Source: Simmondsia chinensis (lineage: Eukaryota; Streptophyta; Magnoliopsida; Caryophyllales; Simmondsiaceae). From it: a DNA stretch of 64,000 nt. Positions 44,772 to 56,194 of the stretch are shown here, one piece after another. Positions within the stretch are counted from its first letter, which is position 1. The number at the start of each line of letters is the position of its first letter. Under the pieces are notes generated by a model. The model was not told the DNA's origin and ran no database searches. It saw only the letters and a list, made by a program, of their open reading frames with translations. A program made the position numbers and the translations under genes. The stretch is from positions 2,430,501 to 2,494,500 of the forward strand of contig JAGTTD010000008.1 in the NCBI GenBank assembly GCA_018398585.1, given 5' to 3'.

Positions 44772-44932
44772 ACTCTACATGTGAATTTATGTAGTAGAAT
44801 CCTATATTCGAGCTGTAAGAGTGAAAAGATCAATTTATAAGTTTAGTGGGTGACTCCACCTATTGCCAATTGATTTTAGTATGGAACCCTACTTGGGCTT
44901 ATTTATGGATCTCATGTGTGCCACCCTGTAAA
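44772..44932 (+). mobile_element. TRIM-like solo LTR
   Basis: ATAAGTTTAGTGGGTGACTC, CACCTATTGCCAATTGATTT and GATCTCATGTGTGCCACC match the reverse strand of 20707-20893 along the whole length. Confidence 0.5.
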
Positions 44933-44944
44933 AATTTAACAAAA

Positions 44945-45314
44945 ATCAATAGGTGCTATATCGCTGCACTTTCTTTATTATGTTAATTTAGTATTATAGT
45001 TTTGATTATTGCAATTTAGTCCCTTTATAATTTATATTAAGTTAATTTAATCATATTGTCAAATTTAAGTTAAGTTATTAACGTAATATTTAATAGCACA
45101 ATCACGTTAGATGCAAGTAGCCCATTACAAAAATACACTCATCAACTCAATCTAACCAAGTCTATGGCCGTACTATTATAAATTTTATTAGAAACTTAAG
45201 ATAAATTTTATTCTAAGTATCAAATTGAAACCATATACAAGTACTAAATTGACATATATAATAACTAAATTAACGCAATGGACAAAATACAAATACCTTT
45301 GACATAAATAAACC
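44945..45314. mobile_element. M1 MITE, decayed
   Basis: The right end CCTTTGACATAAATAAACC and a body with AAATTGACATATATAATAAC match family M1. The left end is eroded. Confidence 0.6.
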
Positions 45315-45379
45315 TTTTATTTTCAACTGAAACAATAATGTCAATTAAAACTTATATCTAGTAGTCAATAATTTTGCTA

Positions 45380-45600
45380 CCTAAGAGGATACCACCACGG
45401 AAGCACCAGATCCCATTAAGACTCCGAAGTAAAGCGTGCTTGGGCGAGAGTAGTACCAAGATGGGTGACCTCCTGGGAAGTTCTCGTGTTGCATCTTTCA
45501 GATTGGGGATTCTCTAAAACAGCCTCCCTTCAGGATATATCCACCCCCCAGATCCTGCTTTGAAAGGAGCCCTTAGGACACTGAAAATATTACTTTACTT
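45380..45600 (+). mobile_element. 5S rRNA-headed SINE, copy 3
   Basis: The best-preserved head: AAGCACCAGATCCCATTAAG, AAAGCGTGCTTGGGCGAGAG, AGATGGGTGACCTCCTGGGA and AGTTCTCGTGTTGCA. This covers the A-box, intermediate element and C-box region of a 5S gene. The 3' module is shortened by an internal deletion. The 18-bp target duplication TAGTCAATAATTTTGCTA lies at 45362-45379 and, with one mismatch, at 45601-45618. Confidence 0.92.
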
Positions 45601-45619
45601 TAGTCAGTAATTTTGCTAA

Positions 45620-46157
45620 CGAAAAACTCAATTACCCAACAGTTATCCGCACAATATAAGAGTCAGTTTAACGTAGTACATGATTTTCCCCCACTTGGAC
45701 TAAAACTTTAATTTTTCTCTCTTTTTTACGACACAATCATGACGTTTACTTTAATTAGCAGACATTCTTTTCTAAAAGTGTGAAATTCAAAAGCAAATAG
45801 AAGAAACTATCCTTAGTTAATATATCATTCAATTATATACTCAATACATATATTAATAAGTAATATTATTATCAGAATAAAATTATTATTGTTAATATAA
45901 GATCATAGTTTTTAAGATAATCTTGTAGCTCTTATTATTTATAAATTATATTATTGCTTTGACAATAACAATTTGTCTTGATAATAACTACTCTCGTAAT
46001 AGTTAATGTATCATTAAATTATAAAAATAAGTAATATATATCATTTTTATTAATTCAATATTTTTTTACAGTATAATTAAATATGCAAATTGAATACCTA
46101 AATTTGATACATTTTGTAGTTCTGTACGTTACATATGTTTAAATGTATGCCCTGTAA
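45620..46157. other. AT-rich intergenic
   Basis: Alternating short A/T-rich phrases such as ATAATAACTAC. No gene or clear element. Confidence 0.5.
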
Positions 46158-46648
46158 GGCCTCGTTTGGTTGCTGAATGAATTGAATTCCTCCAGAAAAT
46201 CGTACTTTTCAAGAATTCACTTTCTTTATCAACTTCCCAAGAACTAGTATAAAAGTGTTTGGTTACTCGTATGGGAAATAGAGTTTACGGGAAATTTAAT
46301 TCCTATATTTTGTTTGATCAACACTTCCCATAAAATACAATTAAAATGAGCATTGTGCCTATGTTCAATCTTCTAACATCATTGATAAAGGAAGTAATGG
46401 GTAAATCAGTCATTATCACAAATTAGAAGAGATAAAATTGTCATATGGATTAAAAGTCATGAATGAAGTAGAACTTACCTAGAGAAGGCTAGGTAAGTTA
46501 CTTCCCCCGTTTTGAAGCAATGAGAACTTATTTAGCAATTCCAACTTTCACATCCTACCTACTTCCCGCATACCAAACAAAACCTAGAAACGACACTTCC
46601 CATGAATTGAAACTTCTCTTATTTACTTCCCGCATACCAAAAGAGGCC
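46158..46648. mobile_element. Tourist-like MITE (family M2) with TAA target duplication
   Basis: The left end GGCCTCGTTTGGTTGC and the right end ATACCAAAAGAGGCC are inverted. The 3-bp duplication TAA lies at 46155-46157 and 46649-46651, as in the PIF/Harbinger superfamily. Confidence 0.7.
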
Positions 46649-46734
46649 TAAAAGTGGTGTGTTAAATTTAACCTTTATAAAATAACTACCTTATATATTT
46701 TTTATTTTTACTAAATATTATCACATCACTTGAT

Positions 46735-46893
46735 AGGAGGCAAATATGGGGATACAGTGTTGCTTTAGACCAAAAGGTTTATAGTTCGATTCCTCCCTTG
46801 AACCTCTCCTTGAGGAATTTATAACTTAATTGGCTTATGTAATTCGTGGGTCACAGCATTCGCTGAGGTTTACCGGGTAATCGAGTTTCTCGC
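46735..46893 (+). mobile_element. tRNA-derived SINE, copy 2
   Basis: Body GGAGGCAAATATGGGGATAC, B box ATAGTTCGATTCCTCCC, and the shared GGTTTACCGGGTAATCGAG end. A perfect 16-bp target duplication TATCACATCACTTGAT lies at 46719-46734 and 46894-46909. It is 5' truncated, lacking the A box seen at 10075. Confidence 0.85.
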
Positions 46894-47283
46894 TATCACA
46901 TCACTTGATGTACCCCAAAGACCCTTTAATACACATAGGGTCACGCTATTCTCAAGATAACTGTAAACATCATAGTAAATTTGTAAAATTTTGTAACTAT
47001 TATTCATTACAGTTCATATCATTGCTCTAATAATATTATTTTTTGTTCCGGCAAGAACAGTACCCGACTGATGACCTTTACTCATAATATATAAAGAGTT
47101 AATGTCAAAGAATGCTTTTCAAGACGATACTTTGAAATGACTTCTCTGTTAGCTTGGGCTTGAGTTATCAATATATAGCTTCAGGGAACATTTCACAACT
47201 ATATATATATATATATATTGAATTATTATTGTTAAAACAAATATTATTATTGCCACTGTAATAATTTAATTTACAAATAATAA

Positions 47284-47524
47284 AAAACAGCATTCTCAGT
47301 GCCCCAAGGGCTCCCTACTAAGCATGGTCTTGGGGAATGAATGTACGCAGCCCCAACAGGGTGCTACTCTGAAGAGAGGCTGTTTCCGAGAACTCTTAAC
47401 CTAAGGGGTGTAACACGAGGAGTTCCCAGGAGGTCACATATCTTGGTACTATTCTCCCCCAAGCACACTTAACTTCGGAGTTCTAATAGGATCCGGTGCT
47501 TGCGTGTTGGTACCCTATTAGGTT
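47284..47524 (-). mobile_element. 5S rRNA-headed SINE, copy 4
   Basis: The reverse strand reads CAAGCACCGGATCCTATTAG, AACTCCGAAGTTAAGTGTGC, TTGGGGGAGAATAGTACCAA, GTGACCTCCTGGGAACTCCT and CGTGTTACACCCC, then the 3' module (TTAAGAGTTCTCGGAAACAG, CACTGAGAATGCTG). The 16-bp target duplication AATTTACAAATAATAA (47268-47283) and GATTTACAAACAATAA (47525-47540) matches at 14 of 16. Confidence 0.9.
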
Positions 47525-47879
47525 GATTTACAAACAATAACAACCAAAAAATTGCTTTGAAAATTATAATATTATTTGACAATAATAGTTTTGCTCTGCT
47601 AATAACATTACCCTATTTTTTATCGATTATTTCTAAGTCTAACAAATTACTTTATATGATATTTTTGTGACTCCTATGTGTGTCTAAAAACACTAGCTTT
47701 TTTTATGAATCATTAAAAGGAAAAATAGGAGATATGGAAAAATAAACTGATCTCCACACAAGTAATTTCCTTGTAAATATTATTAGAAAGAGTAAATTCA
47801 TAATTGCTATCGAAATTCATCACTAAACTTCGTGCTGTAAGTGCAATTTACCGATTAGGGTTTACGCTTGTCAATTGTT

Positions 47880-48105
47880 TGCTCGTAATGCTTGTCTTGT
47901 GCTTTGCCCTGCTTTTATGCTGTGTGGCCCTCTTGTTGTCAGGCCACCATGCTTCTATGCTGCTGATAAGCTTCTCAGGTTGGGGGTTTTCAGAAACAGT
48001 CTTCCTCTAGGGTAGCTTCTGGAAGGGGGAAGGCTGCGTACGTCTATCCTCCCCGACCTTGCTTATGCGGGAGCGTTTTGAGGCACTGTGATTGTTGTTG
48101 ATATT
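47880..48105 (+). mobile_element. 3' module with a non-5S head
   Basis: The last 135 bases are the SINE 3' module (TTCTCAGGTTGGGGGTTTTC, GGAAGGGGGAAGGCTGCGTA, TTGAGGCACTGTGATTGTTG). The first 90 bases (GCTCGTAATGCTTGTCTTGT and on) are not 5S but resemble the sequence before the same module at 63270-63370. The target duplication GCTTGTCAATTGTT (47866-47879) and GCTTGTCAACTGTT (48106-48119) fixes the ends. Confidence 0.75.
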
Positions 48106-48425
48106 GCTTGTCAACTGTTATTATTTCGAAGTAAAAAGTATAACCAATAGTGCTGTGTTCGGGACTCCAACCTCTTCTTCCCCTGATGAAGGTGAGATTT
48201 GATTCTAGATCTCGAGTATCATCTCTTAGACTTTATCAATTGAGCTAACTAATATCTTTATCAGGAATACTGCATCTTCTAAATGGTAAATAAGTCATAT
48301 GGGTTGCAAAAAAAGACAACCCTAAACCCTTTGCCTCTAGTAGACACAGGAAATCCAAGTCTGGAATATAATCCCTGATACTTTATTAGTTGAGATAACT
48401 GACATCTTAATCAACAATATTTATC

Positions 48426-48690
48426 AAAAACTAACTTTTCTAAAGCTTAAGTTGATGGGTGAATGCTTGCCAATAGGTTTATACTCTAACATGCCTCAAA
48501 CGTGAATGCTCGTTGGACTTTTCATACCTTGCGCTTAGATATTAATAATGAAAGGAGGACAATTGGGATTCATACTTGCAATCTCTTATTCAATAAGATT
48601 TTGATACTATGTCAAAAAATAAACTTTTTTAAAAATTTAAGCTTATAAGTAAAGACTCATGAATAATTTTATACTGCAATATTACTGCAT
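48426..48690 (-). mobile_element. TRIM element, reverse orientation
   Basis: Two related LTRs of about 70 bp: 48426-48495 (AACTAACTTTTCTAAAGCTT, TTTATACTCTAACATG) and about 48612-48685 (AAATAAACTTTTTTAAAAAT, TTTATACTGCAATAT). Between them, next to the right LTR, is a decayed primer site (complement of TGACATAGTATCAAAATC). Same family as 52657-53325. Confidence 0.6.
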
Positions 48691-48904
48691 TGTCACAATA
48701 CATGGAATTTCCTTTCGAAATAGACGTACCCAAAAGAGAAAAAAAAAATCAAATGAGAGGGACCCGCTTTAGCTTTGGGTAGTACAAAATTGATGGGTGA
48801 TGGGGGTGGATTCCCACAAAGGCAAAAAGTATAGAATTGAATGATATTTTTATTATTTTATTGTAAATTTAATAAAAAATAGTGGTCACTTTATTTCTGA
48901 TGCA

Positions 48905-49400
48905 GTTTAAAAAGTGCAAAATGTTATCTTATATTGGTAGATAAGTGAAAAGGATACCAATTTTTATATTTAAGGGGCTATTTCACCAATTACTAATTGG
49001 TTTTGGAATTGAACTTCCTTTGTTATGTAACATTGGTATCAGAGCCATCAATCCTTGGACCGAATCTAAGAGCTCGGTTTGGTATGGGATGGACCCTACT
49101 CTGGAGTCATGCTGGGTCTGGTATGGGACAGGTTGTGCTTGATGGCAGTGCTGGACAAGTAACGGGCCTTCGTTTCTAAAAGGGCTACCTAGAGTAGAGT
49201 GAGGCCATCTACGAGAGAAAAGAGCTACCTAGTGTGAAGTCGTCAAGGACAATGGCTGCCCAAAAATGCAAAATGCTATCCCGCATTGGTGGGCAAGTGA
49301 AAATGATACTAGTTTATATACTTAAAGGGCTACTCTACCAATTGCCAATTAGTTCTGGGATGGAACGTTCTTTGCTGTGTATCAATCTCTATATCACAAG
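48905..49400 (+). mobile_element. TRIM element with primer-binding site
   Basis: Two direct repeats of about 125 bp: about 48910-49033 and 49262-49390. Both contain GCAAAATG(C/T)TATC, GGGCTA(T/C)TTC-type and CCAATTA(C/G) phrases. Immediately after the first lies TTGGTATCAGAGCC (49034-49047), the initiator methionine tRNA site. The 215-bp interior codes for nothing. Bases 49440-49848 that follow are AT-rich without features. Confidence 0.65.
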
Positions 49401-49848
49401 AATGAAGTCATTGTGTTAGAGATTGATCTTTTTATTAATATAAAAGCCTTCTTAGTAATTTAAAAATGTCAGAATTTTTTTTATTATTTTAAAAAATGTT
49501 AAATATTAAAATTTTAATAAAAATTGAAAATTTATTTATTTAAAAAAAGAGGAAAGGGGGCAAAGACAAGAAAGACTGAGAGGAAGCACACGACACTATG
49601 AGCTGGGGGTGCTGAAGGGTTACCCCATTGGAATTGGGTGGATCCATCTTCTTAGGTTTCCTTATTTTCTTCCCTTTTTTTATTTTGATTTTACATCTCA
49701 AATAATATAATATAATAAAATAAAATATTAGAGTATAAAATTAGGGACTTGTAGGGAAAAAAATTATTATTGCCAGAGGAAAGATGTGAATATAAAATTG
49801 CCTTGAAAATTATAATATTTCTCTGATAATAACAGTTTTGTCATGATA

Positions 49849-50752
49849 CTAAACAACAACAACAACAACAATAAACCCAGTGCCTCAAGGGCTCTCGCAT
49901 ATGCAGGGGGGGGGGGGGGTATACATAGTGATGCAAGGAGTAATCCATTAATGTCGGGTCAATGTTATTGGGTCAACATCTCCATGGTCGGGGCCCAAGC
50001 AGGGCAAGTTCAAGAAGAGATGGGAGCTGTGTTGGCGTAGGCTTAAAGGGAGTGCTTTACCTTATGCTTGGCGGGACCATTGGAGGAAGGAAAATGCAAA
50101 GCCAATATAGAGAAACATCATCTTGGCTTCACTTGTTATTGGCGACAGTACAAGGTGGGAAGCGGAGCTGGGTTTCGCTAGACAAGACAAAGCTACTGTG
50201 TGTCTGCGAATGGCACATTGCTTGGCTTCAAGGCTTCGGGTTGGCAGCACTGGTCCAACGGAAGCTTGAGGAGGAAGGAGAACACGAGAAGCGGTGAAGG
50301 TCAATTCTTGGTGCCACAAGTAGTTGGCTTGACCAAGACTTGAAGCCACCCAGGTTCCAATGCGGAATAAGGCTGTGCGTGATTTTCGTGTGTGATTCAA
50401 GGACGGTTTTGATTTCTTTCCATTTTTAATAATTATCCTTTCCTTTTTGAATTATCTCTTTCATTTGAGTTTGAGTTTCAAATTGTAAACTATCCTCTAT
50501 AAATAGGGACGGTTTTAGAGTTTTTAGGTAGACTTGAATTTTGAGAAAAACTCATTGTTATTTTGGAGATTCTTGACTTCTCGAGTTATGAGAATGCAAG
50601 CTATCTACCCCTCTTTGTTATTTTGTTACCAGTGTTAAAGAAAATACAAAGGGAAGGCCGTTGAACCTTTCCATACCCCCTATTGCCCAATCACGTGCTG
50701 CATCACATAGCCTTACCCTTTTAGAGTGCGACTCTAATGGGAGGTTGTCTGA
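49849..50752 (-). mobile_element. Tail-only SINE split by a solo LTR
   Basis: The left part, 49849-49928, is the (CAA)n tail, CCCAGTGCCTCAAGGGCTCT and CGCATATGCAGG with a G14 run. The right part, 50706-50752, is TAGCCTTACCCTTTTAGAGT and GGAGGTTGTCTGAGG. The two halves join once the LTR at 49929-50705 is removed. Confidence 0.75.
49929..50705 (+). mobile_element. Solo LTR, 777 bp, with 5-bp target duplication
   Basis: Starts TGATGCAAGG and ends GTGCTGCATCA, so the termini are inverted TGATGCA/TGCATCA with TG...CA ends. The target duplication CATAG lies at 49924-49928 and 50706-50710. TATAAATAGG at about 50498 is a good LTR TATA box. No internal region remains, as expected after LTR-LTR recombination. 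The reading frames of 100-112 codons here are accidental. Confidence 0.88.
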
Positions 50753-51059
50753 GGTCATGACAATAAAACTACTCTAAAATTATTCTCGACTTTTCTTCCT
50801 AACAGCTTCTTATAGTTGATGTTTTGGTATGGAGCTTGATAAGGAGAGTTGTATTCATAGTCTGTGTTTTCCTTTTGAATTCCTTTTTTAGTGTGAACAA
50901 TGGGGTACTTAATTATAAGATCTTTTCCAATTCTGGGGCATGTGAGGTTATTGGCGCTAAGTCTTAATCGGTAGCTGCACGATAGATGACCCTTGAAATG
51001 GGTAGGTAGCTCTTGCTACTCTTCTTATGACTTCCTCAGTTTCCTCAAGATCCTTATTG

Positions 51060-51729
51060 TATCCTTTCAAGGGTATGTTATATCAACTGTTTCTTACTTG
51101 CCCAAACCTGAAGTGGTCCTGCTTTACTCGCGCTTTGGCTATACTTAATGTTATCTCATATTATTTTGCCAAGTGTTGATTTCTTGAAGTAATATTAGAG
51201 CTTATTTAAGAGAGGTTGCAGGGTTTTGCGATCCCTGGATGCCTTGGTCATCAGGATGGAGTATGTCTGTGTTGGTTCGTATGTGTATTGCATTAGGGAT
51301 GGAAGGAACATGCTTTGGAGTGAGTTCAATATCTTATATGTGAATCTGGCCCTCCTTATATTCATCTAAGGTTACCCCGTTGAACTCCTGAGTGTCGAAT
51401 ATAGAAAAAGTGTAATCTAAGAGATGGAGCCAATGTGGCAAGCGCTACTAAGCTCATGGGCACCTTCTATGCTCTGGTTGTTTACCTGTATTTTGTTTCG
51501 GTTTGTTCTGCTTTGATCTCCCCCTTGGTTGTTTATTTTCTTCTGGTGTGGTTTTGGGAGTCTTGTGAAACTTAATGTATCTTGGTTTCCGAGTGCATTG
51601 GGTCGCTAGATGTAACTTTTATAGATGTCTTATTATTTTTCCTTTTCCCGCACTACATGTGCACTTTGGGTCTCTCTGTGAGATGCCGATTTTTATGTTG
51701 CGAGGTTTCCTCGATACTTATTGAAAAAA
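51060..51729 (+). mobile_element. L1-derived copy with 3' end
   Basis: Collinear with 18540-19010 from TTAGGGATGGAAGGAACATG to the poly(A) end (GCACTTTGGGTCTCTCTGTG, GATACTTATTGAAAAAA). No readable reverse transcriptase. Together the two copies define a recurring deletion form. Bases 50760-51060 before it were not assigned. Confidence 0.55.
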
Positions 51730-51739
51730 GAGAGTTTTG

Positions 51740-52650
51740 CCAACGGTTGATTTATTGAAATAGTATTAGAGCTCTTTTTATAATTATTAGAACCCTTATA
51801 AAATGTAATACAACTAGAGGTTGCAGGTTAATCTATGCTTTTATATTCAATAGACATTTGTATGAAAAGACATGTTACAATGTATGATTATTATCGTAAT
51901 TATACGACCTCACGGAATGACTTTTATTATTAATATAATTTTAGAACAAGATATAAGATAAATCTGCACTATTCATACTTCATATATAATAGTAGTTTAT
52001 GTAAAAACTATGCCAAAATATAAAGGGTGTTTTTACAAAAAATTACCTAAATTTTTGTTGTGGTTTCAAAAAGCCATATAAATTCTCTAATTTTTCAATG
52101 TCACAAATAGACTTTAATAATTTTTTTAACGTTACATCTTAATATGATGTAATTGACATCCATTAGTTTTTGATGATATAACATTCAGAAAAAAAGAAAA
52201 ATAATTAAAAAATTTAGATATTTAAAACAATATTTTAAATATCTCAGAAATTTTAAATATCTAGAAAAATAACTTATATATTTTGAAAATGTTTTTTAAA
52301 TGTTATGTCAGTGAAAATTAACGTATGTTAATGGCATTACATTAAAGTATGACACTGAAAACTTATGAAAATTTAAGTGCGACATTGAAAACTTTAGAAA
52401 TCTGAAAATTCTTTTAAAACCGTATCTAAAATTTAGATAATATTTAGTAAAAAACTTAAATATAAAATTATTCATATACCTGTATCCATCGGTACAGTAG
52501 ATTGGGAATTAAAAAAAAAATAATAATTAAAATGCACATGCAAACCTGGGTGTATGGGGGAGCTGAGAAGGCACTGATAGCCATGTGCATTTTCACGTGA
52601 CGTCATCCTCTCTATTTGGACAGTGATTTGTCAACCACTTATTTATTTAT
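51740..52650. other. AT-rich intergenic
   Basis: Inverted phrases TTAGATATTTAAAAC and similar around 52040-52450 suggest an old AT-rich MITE, with CTAATTTTTCAATGTCACA-type sequence opposite GACATTGAAAACTT. No gene. Confidence 0.4.
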
Positions 52651-52656
52651 TTATTA

Positions 52657-53325
52657 TGTTAAAGTATAAAATTATTTCTCATCGTACATGATTTTTTTGA
52701 CATGGTATCAGAGCATTGTTGACCAAAAAGTCATGAGTTTGAACCTCAATAGCCCCCACTTTCAGTATTAAAACAATTTGAGTACTAGGTATGAAGAGGT
52801 CCTGTATAATATTCACGCTTTAAGACCAATTGATTTTCGTGTGAGCGGACATGTGATGCAACTGCATTACAGCTGTTGGTGGCTTACATGTCGCATAGAC
52901 CCAGGAGGGATGGCGACACCGAAACAGGAGGGTTGGTGGGATCTTAGCTTGGCGGATTGGCATAGATGCATGGCAAACGTGCTTGAAGAATTTTACGTTA
53001 ATTAAGCGATTTTTTAATCTTTTAACTTAGATGAATTAACTCCTCTGTTTAAGGAAAGAGGAGGGCTTGAGTTTTAACTCATTCAATTGTTTAGATTTTT
53101 TATCCCTATTTTATTGTGTCTATTCTAATTCTCGAGTTGTGAGAATTAAGTTAAATATTTTTTCCCTTTCTTCTTAATTGTTTTCGCAATAAAAATTTAA
53201 AGAAAGGCCGTTGTACCTTCCATTTCTATAATTCTTATATTCGCGCTGCATCAACATGTTAGAGTATAATACAATTCATGAGCCTTCACCAATTAACTTA
53301 AACTTTTAGGACAGATAGTTTCTTG
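52657..53325 (+). mobile_element. TRIM element interrupted by a solo LTR
   Basis: The 5' LTR remnant TGTTAAAGTATAAAATTATT to TTTTTTTGACA is followed by ATGGTATCAGAGCATTG (primer site, about 52703-52719). The 3' LTR TTAGAGTATAATACAATTCA to GATAGTTTCTTGACA ends near 53325. The solo LTR at 52854-53253 lies exactly at the start of the 3' LTR. Confidence 0.7.
52854..53253 (+). mobile_element. Solo LTR, 400 bp, same family as 49929-50705
   Basis: Starts TGATGCAACTGC and ends GCGCTGCATCA. The target duplication ACATG lies at 52849-52853 and 53254-53258. Shared 3' words with the larger LTR: CTCGAGTT(G/A)TGAGAAT and AAGGCCGTTG(T/A)ACCTT. It has a shorter middle. Confidence 0.85.
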
Positions 53326-53329
53326 ACAA

Positions 53330-54370
53330 TTTATTTTTTTGTGCTATATTTTCAGCATAAATTAAAATAATATATATATTTCAGCATAATTATGTGTCTT
53401 TTTCCTATTTACTTGTTTGAAAACAAAATCAGATAATAAATAATTAAAATAATCAAAATAGAAGCTATGTGTAAAATTTAAATACAAAACGATCAAAACA
53501 TAAATAAATACCTTTTTTTTTACTAGATTGTTGATAAAGAATTGGATTATGAACAAGTTTTTTGGATAAAGGTTCGGTGTAATCAATCCCTTATTTACAG
53601 CATGAAATAGTAAAAAATATCAAAAGAATCAGGATTTAGGTTGGGTCGAGATCGTTGTTTAGGGGATTCAGTTAGTTTTTTGTTTGATATATCTATTTTT
53701 CCGTTATTTTGCATCTTTCTTCTTACTTTGATTAGTTCTTTCGAGCCTTGTACTTGTATTATGAGTTCTCTCGTTAATTAGTAGAAGAAAATATTTTATT
53801 TTTTTATAATAAGGAGACTAATACTCACGATAATTATAAGAATATTGATGCCAATTATTTAGGGCATCTCGATATCGTTTTCTATGGGCAAGGAATTTGA
53901 CTTACGTATCAAATTAGAATTACACCATAAGAATGGAAAAAACATGGACATATAACCATACGAACTCAAATTTGTTGCTGATGACTTAGCCGTTATTGAT
54001 TTATCAGTTTCACAAGTAGAAAACTTGTTATTATGTCCCATAAGGGCTCCCCCTTGAATATTATGACCTTCATCAGCAACTACCCCGTCCATTCATAATT
54101 GAAGAACTTAAAATTTTTCTTTTGAATGAAGAATTTGAAATTTCCTGATGTCATAAATGATCTTTCTTTTCAACAATTAACTAGAAAATTTTAATCAGGT
54201 TCATGCATTGGTGCCAGTTCATGCATTGTCGTTGATAAAAAAAAAAAAAAAAAAACTCTAATGATAAGATACTTGAGCGTAGACCACTGTTTTCGTCAAA
54301 TTTGTTGTTGACTTAGTCCTGGTGCTTCTTAATGCAATCACTGTTACATTCAAACATCGTCCCCTAACCT
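53330..54370. other. Intergenic, nothing firm
   Basis: AT-rich. A weak plus-strand non-LTR 3' end lies near 53690-53790. The minus-strand frame at 53859-54092 (MDGVVADEGHNIQGG start) was not recognised and has no gene context. Confidence 0.4.
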
Positions 54371-54377
54371 GTCACAA

Positions 54378-54581
54378 TTGTTCTCAGCTATGATTGTTTG
54401 TGAGTCCTCTAATTGCAATCAGTATTTTGATTCGGGTGCATCCAATCATATGCCTTCAAATTCTTTACTTCCTGTTACACATGTAGGTTCATCTTCTATA
54501 CGCATACACTTTCGTTCTTTGTCTCTTAAGAACGTCATGCTAGTCTTGGACCTCGCCCAAAATCTTCTTTCAATTAAATAA
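54378..54581 (+). pseudogene. Ty1/copia polyprotein fragment (protease region)
   Basis: The frame reads QYFDSGASNHM, the DSGA(S/T) catalytic motif of copia aspartic protease in its usual setting, then LKNVMLVLDLAQNLLSIK, matching the conserved LKNVL.VP....NLLSV block. It stops at 54579-54581. Flanking sequence is unrelated, so only a short remnant survives. Bases 54590-54750 next to it look like a reverse-oriented non-LTR insert (TTTTTGGATAATTAAG and an A9 run). Confidence 0.75.
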
Positions 54582-54968
54582 TCACGTCCAAATTTATTTT
54601 TTTGGATAATTAAGAAAAAAAAACCCCTCAGAGGTACAGAAAGGAGGTCTCTAAAAGAAAAACGATGCAAAGACAGAAAGAAAGTAACATCTTTAAAGAA
54701 CATCCCTAATTTGGAAGCGCAACACGTGCAAATTTGAGCCGCCGCTTCCCTGGCCATCTCTACAGAAAACCCCTAATTTCGAAACCTAACATGGGAAAAG
54801 TTGAGCGACGATTCCCTGGCTTTGCCCATGATCTGCAACTGGGAGTACTACCTATAACCGTGTTCTGATAATAAATGTTTAGTGATATTTGTTTCCATCT
54901 CTTCCCATCACGATTTCATGCTCAAGTCGTCTCTAGAGATACGTCGCCACAAGACATTAGCACACTGA

Positions 54969-55293
54969 GGCCTAGTTTGGTATGTAGAAAATAAATGCAG
55001 AAAGTAGAAATTAATGGGTAGTACAAATTTGGGCTCTTGTTTGATTGGCAAGAAGTTAGTAGATTGCAGTAAATAGAAATTACTTACCAATTTTCAACTC
55101 TTTGATTACGCTGGAAGTAACTTACCTACCCCCCCATAGATAAGTTCTAATTCCTTCATTTTTAACTAACCTCTCTAAGGAAGTTCTATTTTCCATCCCC
55201 GCAATCAAACATCTTTTACCTACTTCCTAGAACGTTGATAAGAGAATTGAATTCCCGAGAACTTCCTATAGGAATTGACAACCAAACGAGGCC
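54969..55293. mobile_element. M2 MITE
   Basis: The left end GGCCTAGTTTGGTATG and the right end GACAACCAAACGAGGCC are inverted. The body matches 14266-14585 (GAAGTAACTTACCTA, ATAAGTTCTAATTCCT). The TAA-type duplication is lost (TGA and AAA). Confidence 0.65.
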
Positions 55294-56029
55294 AAAGGTA
55301 ATAGTATATAAGGAAACTTTAACAACGAATAATTCATTTTTTAGTTAGATCTCTTCTCTCTCACAACTCTAATATGATAGAAATTCTTTGACGTTGGATC
55401 ATATCATTTCATCAACTCTATGCCCTACCTGCAAAATCAATTCCCAAAGACATGACTTGGGAATAGATTAAATACCCAACGTCACAAATGATAATTAGAC
55501 CCGAATTTATTGAATATTGGTTGTACCTAGGTCATTTATTATGAATTTCGATGTGAAAATATGGGTTTAAAATGGATTTGAACTTCTTGATAAATGGATT
55601 TGATTCATATATTCACATGATGGATGTGAATTTGTGTCGAGTTTTTGAGAAGTATGAGATATTTATGGCTTTGGTTTAGATTTTAGATGGGTAGATATAG
55701 ATGGAGATGAATTCAACCCAACTTGATGTGGAACGAAAATGTAAAACTCGATATTGAACACTGAAATGAGAGAGAAAATGCTGGAGTTTGTGTCGAGAAA
55801 ATTTTGAATGGGCAAATAAAAGCAATTAAGGAAAATTTAGAGAAAAAAAGCTAATTAAACCTTAAAAATGCAGAATTACAAAAACGCCCCTACATGAGTC
55901 GTAAAACATTAAAATGGCCCAAAAGCACGTCTACAAACAGAATTTGGGCAAAAGGTTTGTTATGTAATAGGCCCCATAACTCTTAATGTATGAAAAGGTA
56001 TGCTCGTTTTAAGCAACAACTATACAACA
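55294..56029. other. Intergenic, nothing recognised
   Basis: ATGGATTTGA and GATGAATTCAACCC type words, without gene structure or transposon ends. Confidence 0.45.
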
Positions 56030-56145
56030 CCACCACTAACAACAAACCCGGCGCCTAAAGGCTCCCACCACGGCAGGGTTTGAGGAGGATGAAATGTAAG
56101 CAGCCTTACCTTATAATAAGCTGTTTCTGAAGGGTCCTCAATCTT
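56030..56145 (-). mobile_element. Tail-only SINE
   Basis: The reverse strand reads AGATTGAGGACCCTTCAGAA, AGCTTATTATAAGGTAAGGC, TGCTTACATTTCATCC, GTGGGAGCCTTTAGGCGCCG and a (TTG)-type tail. No 5S head. Confidence 0.65.
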
Positions 56146-56194
56146 AAAAAGTAAAAACGAAACTATATTTATAAAATTAAGTCAAACAAAGCAG

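Noticed and set aside
45380..45497. A functional 5S rRNA gene (also at 811, 19950 and 47410)
   Set aside because: Each is fused to the SINE 3' module and flanked by target duplications, is single rather than in a tandem array, and carries substitutions and small gaps.
49962..50400. Frames of 111 and 112 codons on both strands
   Set aside because: Both lie wholly inside the solo LTR and resemble no retroelement protein.
53859..54092. Minus-strand 77-codon frame starting MDGVVADEGHN
   Set aside because: No recognisable domain, no exon context and no related sequence around it; probably chance or an unplaced remnant.
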